Below, in pieces: positions 9,659 to 18,749 of a stretch of DNA of 64,000 nt (positions are counted from its first letter, which is position 1; each line of letters opens with the position of its first letter). Source of the DNA: Ensifer sesbaniae (GTDB lineage Bacteria; Pseudomonadota; Alphaproteobacteria; Rhizobiales; Rhizobiaceae); NCBI RefSeq assembly GCF_013283665.1, contig NZ_JABEKU010000002.1, forward strand, positions 1,300,863 through 1,364,862, read 5' to 3'. The translations under genes and the position numbers were made by a program. Below the pieces are notes generated by a model. That model was not told the origin of the DNA. It did no database searches and worked only from the letters and a program-made list of their open reading frames with translations.

Positions 9659-9709
9659 TGATCGTTCCCCCCCTTGATGTTGATTGGCTGGTTTCGCGGT
9701 TACTGCCAT

Positions 9710-10189
9710 ATGTTTACCTCTGGTTGATCCTAACCGCCATCATTTCGCGTTCTTCTCGTTTGACGGCACCAAATTGGTTGCATCTGTCTACTGGTATCCT
9801 GCGGTCGGAGTGGCCGGTCGTACGTGGCCATTTTTAATCGGGCTCTTATGCCGGCACGACGGTCGTTGTTGCGCTCGACAATCGCTTATTGTTAGGCACC
9901 GGCGACCCCAAAGCTGTTAGCTCAACAGCGAAACGCAGCGGTCCCAGAGTTGGTCTGCAACGCCTACAACAGGAGCCATGATGACGAGATCGCTGGCATC
10001 CCAAAACAAGCGACCGGTCAACTTCAAAAGGCGCCCACTGCAGCGAGTGACTTTTTCTTTCCGGGAAATCCTAACTATTCTGAGACGTCAGGTTGCCAGC
10101 CTGGCCGGGTCGATAGCGTAGCGTGCGGTCGCTTCTTGCCCCAGGACGGTATGGGAAGCAGCGTAGTCCCCGCAAATTTTCCCGACAAC
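9710..10189. other. Intergenic, no supported gene
   Basis: I see no convincing coding frame between the secreted protein and the promoter of the next toxin-antitoxin locus. Confidence 0.4.
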
Positions 10190-10218
10190 TTGATAGGCGT
10201 AGCACCTAGTGCTATATG
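10190..10218 (+). promoter_or_regulatory. Toxin-antitoxin promoter with palindromic operator
   Basis: TTGATA (10190-10195) and TATATG (10213-10218) are 17 bases apart, a good sigma-70 promoter. An inverted repeat TAGCAC-CTA-GTGCTA (10200-10214) fills the spacer and overlaps the -10 box. The toxin ATG follows at 10224. This is the usual arrangement for autoregulation by the XRE antitoxin encoded downstream. Confidence 0.7.
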
Positions 10219-10223
10219 AAGTG

Positions 10224-10608
10224 ATGTCAGAACGAACTTTCAAAACGGCGTGGTTTTCCAAGGCAGCGAAGAAAGCGTGGATCTCCGACAAGGCCCTTGC
10301 AAGGCGATTGAGCAAGTCGCACGCGGACAGGCTGACGATCTCGGTGGCGGCGTGTTCAAGAAGCGGCTCAACATAACATGCATCGTTCGATCGTTCTGGC
10401 GAAAGCCGGTGAGTACTGGGTGTTCGCCTATCTGTTCGCGAAGAAGGACCGCGCAAACATCGATGACGACGAGTTCCTGGCTTTCCGGAAGCTCGCCGAA
10501 CTCTATCGGCGCAAGACGCAGGCCGAGCTTGATGCCGAAATCGGGACCGGCGCCCTACTGGAGATTTGCAATGACGACCAAGCGCAAGTTCAAGAGCGAT
10601 GCCTTTGA
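10224..10608 (+). pseudogene. RelE/HigB-like toxin, frameshifted twice
   Basis: The protein is recognisable across three frames. MSERTFKTAWFSKAAKKAWI is read from ATG 10224. One base is lost near 10295, after which KAIEQVARGQADDLGGGVFK follows. A second loss near 10375 leads to HRSIVLAKAGEYWVFAYLFA, KKDRANIDDDE and LLEI. This is the RelE-superfamily toxin of HigB-2/NadS-type pairs that degrade mRNA. No single frame covers the fold, so the toxin should be dead. Its 3' end overlaps the antitoxin start, as in intact relatives. Confidence 0.8.
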
Positions 10609-10894
10609 GGCGATCCATAGCGCCGTCGAAGACATGTATGCGGCAGGCACCATCGACAAGGAAACCATGAAGACCTTCGACGAGACTTGCCTGTCCGTCC
10701 CGCAGGAGCTGACGCCGGGTGAGATCAAGGCGCTGCGCGAGAACAATCATGTCAGCCAGCCAGTCTTCGCGCGCTACCTGAACACCAGTGAATCCACAGT
10801 GCAAAAGTGGGAAACCGGCGCGAAGCGGCCGAGCGGCCCAGCATTGAAGCTGCTCTCGATAGTGCAAAAGCATGGTCTCGGATTGCTCTCATGA
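10571..10894 (+). CDS. XRE-family antitoxin (NadS/HigA-2 type)
   Basis: An intact 107-residue protein. ATG 10571 lies inside the 3' end of the toxin remnant. Residues ~50-107 hold a helix-turn-helix (ELTPGEIKALRENNHVSQPV, YLNTSESTVQKWETGAKRP). The N-terminal helical part (AFEAIHSAVEDMYAAGTIDK) normally wraps the RelE-type toxin. With the toxin frameshifted, the protein may persist as an anti-addiction antitoxin or as the repressor of its own promoter through the 10200-10214 palindrome. Confidence 0.85.
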   Translation: MTTKRKFKSDAFEAIHSAVEDMYAAGTIDKETMKTFDETCLSVPQELTPGEIKALRENNHVSQPVFARYLNTSESTVQKWETGAKRPSGPALKLLSIVQKHGLGLLS

Positions 10895-10992
10895 CTAGGA
10901 CCGAACATTGCGCTCTGGTTGAAGGATAGCCAGCTTCGGCCGAGCCCCTCGTCCTGAAGGGTGCTCTGGCTTCCGTTGCCCAAACCTACGCG

Positions 10993-12189
10993 ATGGGCCG
11001 GCTCGCACCTGCGGGGGCTGGTCTGCGCGACAGACTTACCATTCTGACGATCGAGGATGGTACGGTGCGCACCGCCTCGCTCAACGTGTCGAATTCCGTC
11101 ACTGCGGCGCCGGAAGTCATCGCGCTCACGCCGGACGGCGCGACCGCTTTCGTGGTGGAGCGGCTCGGTGAACGGCCGGCCGGTGGAGAGACGGTGCGGG
11201 ACCTCTCGCCGGGGAACCGGCTCTTCGCGGTCGACCTCAGCGACAAGGCAAATCCGGTGATCGCGGATACGATTGAGATCGCCCCGTTCCCTGAGGCGCT
11301 CTCCGTCGGCCCACAAGGTGACAGGGTGGCGGTCGTCTCGAATACCCCGGACGCGAGCTATCTTCAGATCGCTGCCGTCGCCGACGGCAGGTTCGGGGAA
11401 GTCGCGCGGTTCAGCCTGGGCGATCTCGGCGTGGAGGGCTCGTCTTCCGGACCGCGCGGCGGCATTACGGCGACGAATGTCCAATGGCATCCGAGCGGTC
11501 GCTTTCTAGCCGTCAACATAAACACGCAGAACCGGGTCGCGTTCTTTGCGGTGACGGAGCAAAACGGAGCTCTCAGCGTGCGATCTTGGGGCAACATCGT
11601 CGAGGTCGGGCGGGATCCATTCGTCGGTCGCTTCACCCCGGATGGCCGCTACTATCTGACGTCCGACTGGGGTCGGGACTTCACCGCTTCCGACCTTGAG
11701 GGGCGGCTTCCGCAGACGCCTTCATCGATCAGCGTCATTCGCATCGCCGATCCGCAAGCCCAGAACGGTGATGCGCGGCACGAAAGGATCAGCGGTGCCG
11801 AGACCGATGTTTCTGCGGAGGGCATTGCGATCAGCCCCGATGGACGCCTGGTTGCCACGGTCAACATGCGTGGCACGCCCTTCCTTCAGGAATCGCCGCG
11901 TTTCCAACGCGAGGCAAGTGTTACCCTGCTCACCTTCGAGCCGGAGACGGGCTCCATCGCCAAGGTCGCCGACTATCCGGTCAACGGCGTTCTGCCGGAG
12001 GGCGGCAGCTTCGACCTGACCGGCGACCATTTCCTCGCTACTGTTTTCGAGGGCCATGCTGGCGCGGATGCTGACAGCGGTGCGGGTCTCGAAGTTTTTC
12101 GCGTGGTACGCGGCGAACGCCCCGCGCTCGAAAGGCTCGGCCGCGTTCCTGTTCCCCATGGCGCCCATCACGTCGTCGTCGGACAGTGA
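10993..12189 (+). CDS. Beta-propeller (lactonase/YncE-like) protein, probably 5'-truncated
   Basis: 398 residues from ATG 10993. Repeated blade motifs include EVIALTPDGATAFVVERLGE, VQWHPSGRFLAVNINTQN, GRFTPDGRYYLTSDWGRDF and GIAISPDGRLVATVNMRGTP, as in seven-bladed lactonase or YncE-like propellers, which are usually periplasmic. No signal peptide is encoded. In-frame codons upstream back to a stop at 10927 read SAEPLVLKGALASVAQTYAM, which looks like a mature N-terminus. The signal region was therefore probably lost at a junction near 10925, next to the toxin-antitoxin locus. No ribosome site precedes 10993. Substrate and function are unknown. Confidence 0.7.
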   Translation: MGRLAPAGAGLRDRLTILTIEDGTVRTASLNVSNSVTAAPEVIALTPDGATAFVVERLGERPAGGETVRDLSPGNRLFAVDLSDKANPVIADTIEIAPFPEALSVGPQGDRVAVVSNTPDASYLQIAAVADGRFGEVARFSLGDLGVEGSSSGPRGGITATNVQWHPSGRFLAVNINTQNRVAFFAVTEQNGALSVRSWGNIVEVGRDPFVGRFTPDGRYYLTSDWGRDFTASDLEGRLPQTPSSISVIRIADPQAQNGDARHERISGAETDVSAEGIAISPDGRLVATVNMRGTPFLQESPRFQREASVTLLTFEPETGSIAKVADYPVNGVLPEGGSFDLTGDHFLATVFEGHAGADADSGAGLEVFRVVRGERPALERLGRVPVPHGAHHVVVGQ

Positions 12190-12313
12190 CATTTCGATCT
12201 GGGGTCGGTCTTGCTGGCCACCCCCAAAACCCGCTCGTCTGGACCGACATACGGGGAAATGCGGAGATACGGACAGCCGGACCGCACCCGTTCAGCGCCT
12301 TGCAGGGCCTCGT

Positions 12314-12838
12314 TCATTCGAGGCGGCTGGCTCGGGTCACGGCTTTCTCGACTAGCCCCCTGTCGCCGCTCTCGTGGGTCCAGGTCATCACCAGCCGTGT
12401 GATCCGCCAGCTGCCGTCGCGCTTTACCAGATCGTAGTGATAGCGCCCCATCAGGATCCACATTTCCCCGCCCAGCCGGTGAGCGGCTTGGAAGTCCGCT
12501 TCGGCGACAGCCGCATCGGCTGCGGTGGTCGATATGGCGTGATTGGTAACGAGGTGCTGCGTGGTGTCGAAACCGGGGAGAAGGCCCGACCACTGTTCGA
12601 CGACATCCTCGGCAGATAACGTGGACGGCGCGCCGCCCCACAGGCTGGTGTAGTCCAGCGTGACCGTATCGGCGAACGCGGCGCGCACGCGGTCCCATTG
12701 ATGCCGATCGGCGCCAGCCGCTATGTCAGTGATGACATCAATGATCGCGGCGCGGTCCTCAAGAGTCGGTGTCTGGGCCATAGCGATCGATGTACAGGTC
12801 GTTGCGGCGATAGCCGCGGCAAGTGCGATTGCCTTCAT
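12314..12838 (-). CDS. SnoaL-like (NTF2-fold) exported protein
   Basis: 174 residues with a clear Sec signal peptide (MKAIALAAAIAATTCTSIAM, cleavage at AMA-QT). The mature part has the NTF2/SnoaL pattern: helix LEDRAAIIDVITDIAAGADR, W-DRVRAAFADTVTLDYTSL, then beta-strands ending GSWRITRLVMTWTHESGD. Such folds act as small polyketide or steroid cyclases or isomerases, or as ligand-binding proteins. The gene lies 36 bases downstream of the alpha/beta hydrolase on the same strand, so the two probably share a transcript and act in one periplasmic conversion. Confidence 0.8.
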   Translation of the reverse strand: MKAIALAAAIAATTCTSIAMAQTPTLEDRAAIIDVITDIAAGADRHQWDRVRAAFADTVTLDYTSLWGGAPSTLSAEDVVEQWSGLLPGFDTTQHLVTNHAISTTAADAAVAEADFQAAHRLGGEMWILMGRYHYDLVKRDGSWRITRLVMTWTHESGDRGLVEKAVTRASRLE

Positions 12839-12874
12839 CTGTTCTCTCCTGCGGCGCGAGAGTAGGCCGCCGCT

Positions 12875-13837
12875 TCAGCGACCGGCCCTGATGCCGGAAA
12901 AATGCCTGGATGCGGCATCGGCGGCGATCTCAACCACGTCGGGCCGGTCGTAGAACTCGAATTGCGTGATGTCATCGAGCCAGAGTTCGTCCGCCATGCC
13001 CTCGACGTTTTCGAGGAACTGCCGTGCGCCCTGCGGGACCGCGGCAGCGTTCGAGTGGACGAGCAGCAGCGGCTTGTCGAGCCCGATTGCGAGAGCGACC
13101 GAATCGTAGATCAGCCACGGTTCCCAGGAGGCGAGATTGAAGCGGTTGTCGTATTCCGGAACGAGGCCTCGGTTCTCCTCGGTGTAGTACGGGACCTGGT
13201 ACATGAGGGCGTCGCGATCCGTCGCGCTCGCGGCCGTGATGACCTGCGGCTGACCGGCCTGTTCCGACAATTCGGCCTGTCGCGACGTCGCAATCAGGGC
13301 GGCCACGCCCGCGCCGCCGCCATAGACCTCTTCAACGATAGCCGCATTGTGCAGCCAGGGGGCAACGAGAACGATGCCGTCGAATGCCGTATTGCCGGTG
13401 GCAGCAGCCGTCATGTAGCCGGCGGAGGCGCAGATGCTGAGACCGAAGACTGCCGAACCGTCGACCTCGGGCAATGTGGTCATGAAACTCGCGGCAGCGA
13501 CGATGTCGGACGTCTTCGCAGCCGGATCTTCCTTGAAACGGATATGTCCGCCCGAGCTTCCCCAGCCCCGGAAGTCGAATGCCAGCGCCGTGAAGCCCCG
13601 ACTGGCCATTTCGCGGGCGTAGAGGCCAGACATCTGTTCCTTGACAGACGTCCAGGCGCCAGTGACGACGACGCCGGGGTGGCTTTCGCCGGGCTCGTGA
13701 TCGGTTGGCAGATAGAGCGTGCCGACAAGCGTGGCCCCGGCGTTTTCGAACGAGATCTGTCGGGTCTGAATGTCCGCGGCAAAGGCCACCGAACTCATCA
13801 ATGCTGCCAGTCCCAAGGAAGGTGCAAGAACTCTCAT
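12875..13837 (-). CDS. Exported alpha/beta hydrolase (dienelactone-hydrolase-like)
   Basis: 320 residues with signal peptide MRVLAPSLGLAALMSSVAFA. The core follows the alpha/beta hydrolase order: HPGVVVTGAWTSVKEQMSG (oxyanion strand), ALAFDFRGWGSSGG, the nucleophile elbow FGLSICASAGY (Ser in G-L-S), and a late Asp-containing strand KPLLLVHSNAAAV. The elbow GLSIC differs from the usual G-x-S-x-G. Relatives are annotated as dienelactone hydrolases or X-Pro-peptidase-like esterases. The gene lies downstream of the AraC regulator (135-base gap) and upstream of the SnoaL-like gene, all on the minus strand. Confidence 0.8.
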   Translation of the reverse strand: MRVLAPSLGLAALMSSVAFAADIQTRQISFENAGATLVGTLYLPTDHEPGESHPGVVVTGAWTSVKEQMSGLYAREMASRGFTALAFDFRGWGSSGGHIRFKEDPAAKTSDIVAAASFMTTLPEVDGSAVFGLSICASAGYMTAAATGNTAFDGIVLVAPWLHNAAIVEEVYGGGAGVAALIATSRQAELSEQAGQPQVITAASATDRDALMYQVPYYTEENRGLVPEYDNRFNLASWEPWLIYDSVALAIGLDKPLLLVHSNAAAVPQGARQFLENVEGMADELWLDDITQFEFYDRPDVVEIAADAASRHFSGIRAGR

Positions 13838-13971
13838 TCATTCTCTCCGTGCAAAAAGCAGGTTGCTGTTGGCCAGGAGAGAGTTGCATCGCGCGCCGGG
13901 CCGCGCCGGAGCAAATCTTGGCAATCGATGAGTGAATCTTGCCGTTTTGGAGTTCGGAAGCGTGTACGAGG

Positions 13972-14745
13972 CTAATGCGCGCGCCGGAAAGCGCCTGGCG
14001 CCAAACCGGTGTGCCGTCGGAAGTGGCGTCCGAACCGCGATGGATCCTCATAGCCGACGCTGAATGCCACGCCGGCAACCGACGTGTTCGTCGTGCGCAG
14101 AAGTAGCTTCGCACGTTCCATGCGCTGCTCGATGACGTATTGCAGAGGCGACTTGCCCAATGCCTTTCCGAATGCACGAACGAAATGATACCGGCTCATG
14201 GCCGCTTCGGACGCCATCGCGTGGAGGGACAACTCTCCCATGAGGTTGTCATGGATGTAGGCAATGGCCTTCCGTAGACGCCTGTCGTCGATCGAAATAG
14301 CTGGGACATGTCGCGGCGACAACACGTGGGTCAGATGAGCTGCCGCCGAAATGCTCATGGTCTGCCGATAGAGCGAGTCCGACGTCTCGGTCGTGGCGAC
14401 AGCGTTCTTCACCATCTGGACGAGCAGCGGATCGAGCCCCCCGACGAGAGGCGTGAAGTCGGGCTGGTCCCATCCTGTCTCGCGCAGCAGGTCGTCCGGG
14501 AACTCCAACGTGAGATAGGATAGGGTCTCATCGAACTCGCATATACCGCTCGCCCGCGCCGGCAGAATCCATCCCTCGCCTGCACGGAGCGGTATGCATG
14601 ACGTAATGTCGGTGCCTACAGCAAGGCGATGATGGTTCTGGTCGACAAGAAAGATGCCGACCGTCAGGTTGTGAAGCTGGAATGGCCCGCCGCCGGCCGG
14701 CAATTCCCGACTTTTCGCATGTATCTGAAGCGAGCCTCTAGCCAT
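13972..14745 (-). CDS. AraC-family transcriptional regulator
   Basis: 257 residues. The N-terminal ligand-binding part (residues 1-150, HNLTVGIFLVDQNHHRLAVG) is followed by a two-helix-turn-helix AraC domain at ~160-257 (RKAIAYIHDNLMGELSLHAM; SVAGVAFSVGYEDPSRFGRH; FRRHTGLAPGAFRR). It lies upstream of the hydrolase and SnoaL genes on the same strand and is their likely regulator. The first ~181 codons and the sequence just upstream of the start (14201-14755) are duplicated exactly at 57357-57911. This copy has the complete DNA-binding domain. Confidence 0.9.
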   Translation of the reverse strand: MARGSLQIHAKSRELPAGGGPFQLHNLTVGIFLVDQNHHRLAVGTDITSCIPLRAGEGWILPARASGICEFDETLSYLTLEFPDDLLRETGWDQPDFTPLVGGLDPLLVQMVKNAVATTETSDSLYRQTMSISAAAHLTHVLSPRHVPAISIDDRRLRKAIAYIHDNLMGELSLHAMASEAAMSRYHFVRAFGKALGKSPLQYVIEQRMERAKLLLRTTNTSVAGVAFSVGYEDPSRFGRHFRRHTGLAPGAFRRAH

Positions 14746-14755
14746 CGATATCTCC
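14201..14755. repeat. 555-bp exact direct repeat, copy 1 (contains the araC-type 5' end)
   Basis: Every base I compared is identical to 57357-57911 in the same orientation. Identity starts in the helix-turn-helix coding region and ends ten bases upstream of the ATG. Confidence 0.9.
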
Positions 14756-15479
14756 TAGCAAGACAAGAGCATCGTCATGGGCGTGGGAACGCACAGGAAG
14801 CCACCGCCGACATTGGCAAAGACGTCCGCGAACGCACCAAGACACACGGAGGAAAGATCCTCTTTTGACGGAATCCAAGATGGGTCGAATACCTCACTAA
14901 CAGAATTGCAGGACAGCAGCAGGCAGACGCCACGGCTGAGTAACGGCGGTCGATTTAGGTTTTGAGGCGCGGCGCATAGCAGCGGCGTACAAAAAGGCTT
15001 AAAACCATATCGCGGTATTCGCGATGGCGACTCTTCCCAAATCACACCACTACCAGTGCTGCTGAACGAAGTTCATGACATTTTTTGGGAAAAGCGTTCT
15101 TATCACAGGCGGCACGCGCGGCACTGGACTCGGTGGTGGACGTCGCATGTCGCAGGGCGGAATTGTTATTCGTGCGCAGACCATGACATGAAAGGATCCT
15201 TCTATCTGCGGGTGACGAAACGAGCCGTGCTCGATTTGATGCTGTGGGCGCCACGGCATTTGGGTATGCCGGCGCCGGGAAAATCGTAACGGTCCCAAGC
15301 TATTGCACTGTCCCAGACGAAATTCTCGACGACCCCGAACTGCTTCGCGACTGGGCTTCTGCAGCGGTTCGGGCAGCCCAAGGCGCCCGGCGAAAGGGAG
15401 CCGCCCGTGCGAGGAAGGCGCGGCCGTCACAGAGCCTCAGATAGGGTGAGCCGAAAATTTCGCCGATAATCTCGATCCA
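14756..15479. other. Decayed region with an SDR 5' fragment
   Basis: At 15076 a frame begins MTFFGKSVLITGGTRGTGLG, the nucleotide-binding start of a short-chain dehydrogenase (TGGTRGxG), but it leaves the family after ~25 residues. A frame at 15244-15444 (TVPDEILDDPELLRDWASAA) looks protein-like but I cannot assign it. Nothing else is supported. Confidence 0.45.
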
Positions 15480-15720
15480 CCACAGCTAGGAGTCGGGTCC
15501 GGGTGCGTCGTGGTGTCGACCATATAGAGCGAGTTCCAATAAACATTGCTGCGGTGACGAGGTTCAAGCCCGACGCCCGGCATTGCTGGGCCTCGTGGCT
15601 GCGGTCGATGACGCGCCCCTGTCGGAACGTATGGATGGCCTGCGCCAGGGCATGGCGCTGCTCGCCTTTGTTGAGGCCGGCGTGGCATCGGCGGCGCGGG
15701 TCGAATTCCAAACGCTTTTT
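15480..15720 (-). pseudogene. Tn3-family transposase C-terminal fragment
   Basis: The minus strand reads [20 protein letters not shown], then [20 protein letters not shown], and one frame over NVYWNSLYM. These match the conserved C-terminal block of Tn3 transposases, which normally ends in an I-V-x-W-N-T-x-Y motif. A frameshift before that motif and the lack of any upstream part show it is a relic. Confidence 0.75.
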
Positions 15721-15912
15721 TGGGCCGCGACTCCGAGGTTCACGAACTGATCATGGTGCACCGCTTAGAGCCACCATTCCTTTGCCCGGGAGCGCGCCTG
15801 TAGCGTGACCAATTATTAAGGTTGCGCGGCGTGTTAGGGCAGCCACACGCATGTGGCGCGCTGATGGTGGATCGGGCGGCTCATATGTGTAAGCATATGA
15901 TTTATGACTCGA

Positions 15913-15930
15913 TATATGTTAAAACATATA
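15913..15930. promoter_or_regulatory. Operator of the hipBA locus (18-bp palindrome)
   Basis: TATATGTT-AA-AACATATA is a perfect 8+2+8 inverted repeat, about 77 bases before hipB. The whole 15890-16006 leader is AT-rich, unlike its surroundings. It also holds three AGCATAT half-sites near 15893, 15969 and 16000, the last overlapping the start region. HipB-type repressors bind such repeated sites cooperatively. Confidence 0.65.
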
Positions 15931-16006
15931 GATTCAAAACATTCGACCTTGAATATAAATATACGCGAGCATATAAATAAGATCCAATTATATACGGCAG
16001 CATATC

Positions 16007-16645
16007 ATGAGAGCTGATGAAGAGACGATAAAGGCGATAAAGCGTGTGAGAACGGAAAAGGGCCTCAGTCAATCTGAGCTTGGCCATCGTGTTGGCGTCC
16101 CCCAAAGCCACATCTCAAAAATCGAAAAGGGCGATGTGGATATCAAGCTATCAAGCCTCGTCCAGATCGCACGCGCTCTCGATTTGGAGGTGAAGCTCGT
16201 CCCGAAGAAGGCCCTCCCGGCCGTCGACAGCATCGTTCGGGCATTTCCGCAGGACGAGACAGCTGCGGCGTTAAACGAAATTCGTAAAACTCTTACCCTC
16301 CTCGATCGCTTGGGACAGGCTCCAAAGCTCCCCGACAAACTTCATGACCACTTAAAGACCATAAACCAGCACCTCCAGGGCTTGAGGACATTGCACTTCG
16401 GAACCGACGCGTTTTTACGACTGCAACAGACGTTGGAGCAGATCAGGAAAATCACCGCTCCCCTTGATCCATCAAATATCACTTGGGACGCGGCCTTGGC
16501 AAAAGACCCGACAGCCCCTCAAGTCGAGAAGCTCGCCCGTTCCGCCGGCGATCTCAAAAGCCTCCATAGCGACTTGGCCCAACGCGCAGCCCAGAGGGAC
16601 CCACTGGATCTTCCCGCGTACTCTTTGGATCATGACGATGAGTGA
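16007..16645 (+). CDS. hipB: HipB-like XRE antitoxin/repressor, long form
   Basis: 212 residues. Residues ~10-70 form the XRE helix-turn-helix (IKRVRTEKGLSQSELGHRVG, VPQSHISKIEKGDVDIKLSS). A ~140-residue helical extension follows, about three times longer than E. coli HipB. The start ATG 16007 lies directly after AGCATATC with no purine-rich ribosome site, so the mRNA may be near-leaderless. The stop codon overlaps hipA by 14 bases, giving translational coupling. It should neutralise HipA and repress the locus through the palindrome at 15913-15930. Confidence 0.85.
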   Translation: MRADEETIKAIKRVRTEKGLSQSELGHRVGVPQSHISKIEKGDVDIKLSSLVQIARALDLEVKLVPKKALPAVDSIVRAFPQDETAAALNEIRKTLTLLDRLGQAPKLPDKLHDHLKTINQHLQGLRTLHFGTDAFLRLQQTLEQIRKITAPLDPSNITWDAALAKDPTAPQVEKLARSAGDLKSLHSDLAQRAAQRDPLDLPAYSLDHDDE

Positions 16646-17870
16646 AACGACGGCACTCAGCATCCTTTTGCATGGCAAAAGGATTGGGACGCTCAGCCTA
16701 CTCCCAGGTGATCGTTCGATTTTCTCATTCGAAACGGACTATATCGAAGCGACGGATCGAGACACGCTCAGCCTTTCGTTCAAGAATGCGGTCGGCGGAC
16801 TGCGCACCAATTTTCCGGCAACCGGCCCCAATCTGCTCCCGTTCTTTTCCAATCTTCTGCCCGAGGGAACGCTACGGGACTACCTAGCCCGTCAGGCGGG
16901 CGTGAAACCGATGCGCGAGGCCTATCTGCTTTGGGCGCTAGGTCAGGATTTGCCTGGCGCCATCACCGCCGTGCCGGTCGACGGCGATGCCCTGCCGGAT
17001 GAAGCGGAAAATTCAGCGCGGGAAAAAGCCGTAGGTCAACAGCAAGCTCTGAGGTTCTCTCTGGCCGGAGTGCAGCTCAAGTTTTCGGCCCTTCGCAACA
17101 AGGGCAAGAATGGCGGTCTGGCCATACCCGCGAAAGGTATTGGGGGTTCGTGGATCGTGAAGCTTCCAGCCGACCGGTTCGAAGGGGTGCCGGAAAACGA
17201 ATTCTCGTTCATGACAATCGCGCGGACGATCGGAATTGATGTCCCAAACATCACCCTTGTCGATCTCGACGCGATCGAGGGCCTTCCTCACGGTTTGGGT
17301 CGCCTGCGTGGCGAGAAGGCATTCGCGATTGAGAGGTTCGACCGCAGCGAAGCCGGGGCGATCCACGTCGAAGATTTCGCGCAAGTGTTCGGGCGCTATC
17401 CACACCAGAAATACGATGATGCCAGTTATCGCAATATAGCGAACGTGCTCGGTATTGAGACCAGTCAGGACGACATCGCGGAGTTTATCCGGCGGCTAGT
17501 TTTTTCAACACTCATCGGCAACGATGACATGCACCTGAAGAACTGGTCATTGATCTATTATGACCGGAAAACGCCGAAGATCGCTCCGGCCTACGACCTG
17601 CTTTCTACAATTCCTTATCTACCAAGCACGACGGCCGCCCTGAAATATGCCCGCACCAACGTAATGGCTGAACTGACGCTCGAAGAGTTTTCTTATCTGG
17701 CAGCTAAAGCCAGACTTCCCGAAAAGCTGGTGCTGGATACGGCGAAGCAGACGGTCGCGTCGTTCCGTGATGTCTGGCACAAGGAAAAAAGCAACTTGGT
17801 GCTGAGCAAAGAGGTCGTGGCAACGGTGGACACCCATTTGAGCACGCTTCCCCTTCTAAAGGAATGTTGA
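16632..17870 (+). CDS. hipA: HipA-family serine/threonine kinase toxin
   Basis: 412 residues from ATG 16632, inside the end of hipB; a second ATG lies at 16638. The N-terminal HipA domain (LLPGDRSIFSFETDYIE; FSNLLPEGTLRDYLARQAG) is followed by the kinase fold: AGVQLKFSALR (ATP-loop region), WIVKLPADRFEGVPENEF, catalytic loop GNDDMHLKNWSLIYYD and metal-binding APAYDLLST. All key residues are present. HipA kinases phosphorylate aminoacyl-tRNA synthetases and induce dormancy. The gene forms an operon with hipB. Confidence 0.9.
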   Translation: MTMSETTALSILLHGKRIGTLSLLPGDRSIFSFETDYIEATDRDTLSLSFKNAVGGLRTNFPATGPNLLPFFSNLLPEGTLRDYLARQAGVKPMREAYLLWALGQDLPGAITAVPVDGDALPDEAENSAREKAVGQQQALRFSLAGVQLKFSALRNKGKNGGLAIPAKGIGGSWIVKLPADRFEGVPENEFSFMTIARTIGIDVPNITLVDLDAIEGLPHGLGRLRGEKAFAIERFDRSEAGAIHVEDFAQVFGRYPHQKYDDASYRNIANVLGIETSQDDIAEFIRRLVFSTLIGNDDMHLKNWSLIYYDRKTPKIAPAYDLLSTIPYLPSTTAALKYARTNVMAELTLEEFSYLAAKARLPEKLVLDTAKQTVASFRDVWHKEKSNLVLSKEVVATVDTHLSTLPLLKEC

Positions 17871-18173
17871 AGCGGCACCTCATCGGGATCCAAAAGGCGC
17901 GGATCGTTACGTTTGTAGTCCGCAGAGTGCTTCCGCTTGAACTTGCGGGCAAAACGGCGATTTCGGGCCGGATAAGCCTGGATCAACATTACGAATTCGT
18001 CGAGACGGGACGCATGCTTGAAGTGACCGCCGTGAGTGTGCCTGATATTTTTTTGTTCAACCGTACCGGAATCGCGAAAACAGCCTTCCCCCTTTACCCG
18101 TCCCTTCGGTAGCTTCTTCCAATAGTCTTTGCAGACTTCCCAGCGTCCAGCGAGCCATCTGGGCGCGGCTCTC
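17871..18173. other. Spacer downstream of hipA
   Basis: About 300 bases without a supported gene; short frames on both strands match nothing I know. Confidence 0.4.
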
Positions 18174-18203
18174 GCCCTGCCTCATTTGGCAGGGCTTTTT
18201 CTT
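18174..18203 (+). terminator. Rho-independent terminator
   Basis: The stem GCCCTGCC / GGCAGGGC (8 bp, loop TCATTT) is followed by TTTTTCTT. It lies 300 bases past hipA and could end that transcript. Confidence 0.8.
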
Positions 18204-18527
18204 CAAGGATTCCAAATGCTCAGCCATTAATCCGAAGGGACTATGTTGCCACCCTTATCCTTTGTGCACCATCGCCGGGTATGCCAGTTTCGGCTCATCA
18301 ACCTGCCCCCTGCATGGAGATCAACCAGAGTGTCGGCAATTGAGCCTCTGCACTGACAGAGGCTCGTTTCTTAAGGGAAAGCGGACCGGCACTTCCCATT
18401 GATGCGATAACTGCGGTCGCTAATGACAGCCGAGCGAGAGCGCGACCATCGAGCGCGTTCGGCACCCAACAATCACTCCTATGGTCCCTTTTAGTGGTTT
18501 GAATAAATAAAGCTTCGCGGTTTTATA

Positions 18528-18749
18528 CCCATTCTCGGGATCGAAAAGAAACTGATCCCGATGCGCGGTGGCACCGATGGCGCGGTGCTTTCGGCCCGCG
18601 GTATTCCGATGCCGAACCTCTTTACCGGCGCCTACAATTTTCATTCGCGTTATGAGTTTCTGCCAGTACTGGCATTCGAAAGGTCACTGGAAGTGGCGAT
18701 GGGGATTTGTCGGTTGGCGGCGACTGAACGCAGAATGCCCCGCTGGTAG
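18528..18749 (+). pseudogene. Peptidase T (PepT) C-terminal fragment
   Basis: The frame reads PILGIEKKLIPMRGGTDGAV, IPMPNLFTGAYNFHSRYEFL and ends in LEVAMGICRLAA. It matches the C-terminal domain of the M20 tripeptidase PepT, including the RGGTDG substrate loop and the metal-ligand region around NFH. The first ~330 residues are absent and no start is available, so this is a remnant. Confidence 0.75.

Noticed and set aside
10088-10873. 261-codon minus-strand frame across the toxin-antitoxin locus
   Set aside because: It covers the promoter, the toxin remnant and the antitoxin in antisense, without protein character.
12902-13975. 357-codon plus-strand frame opposite the alpha/beta hydrolase
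   Set aside because: The minus strand encodes a complete hydrolase with signal peptide; the plus frame has no domain features.
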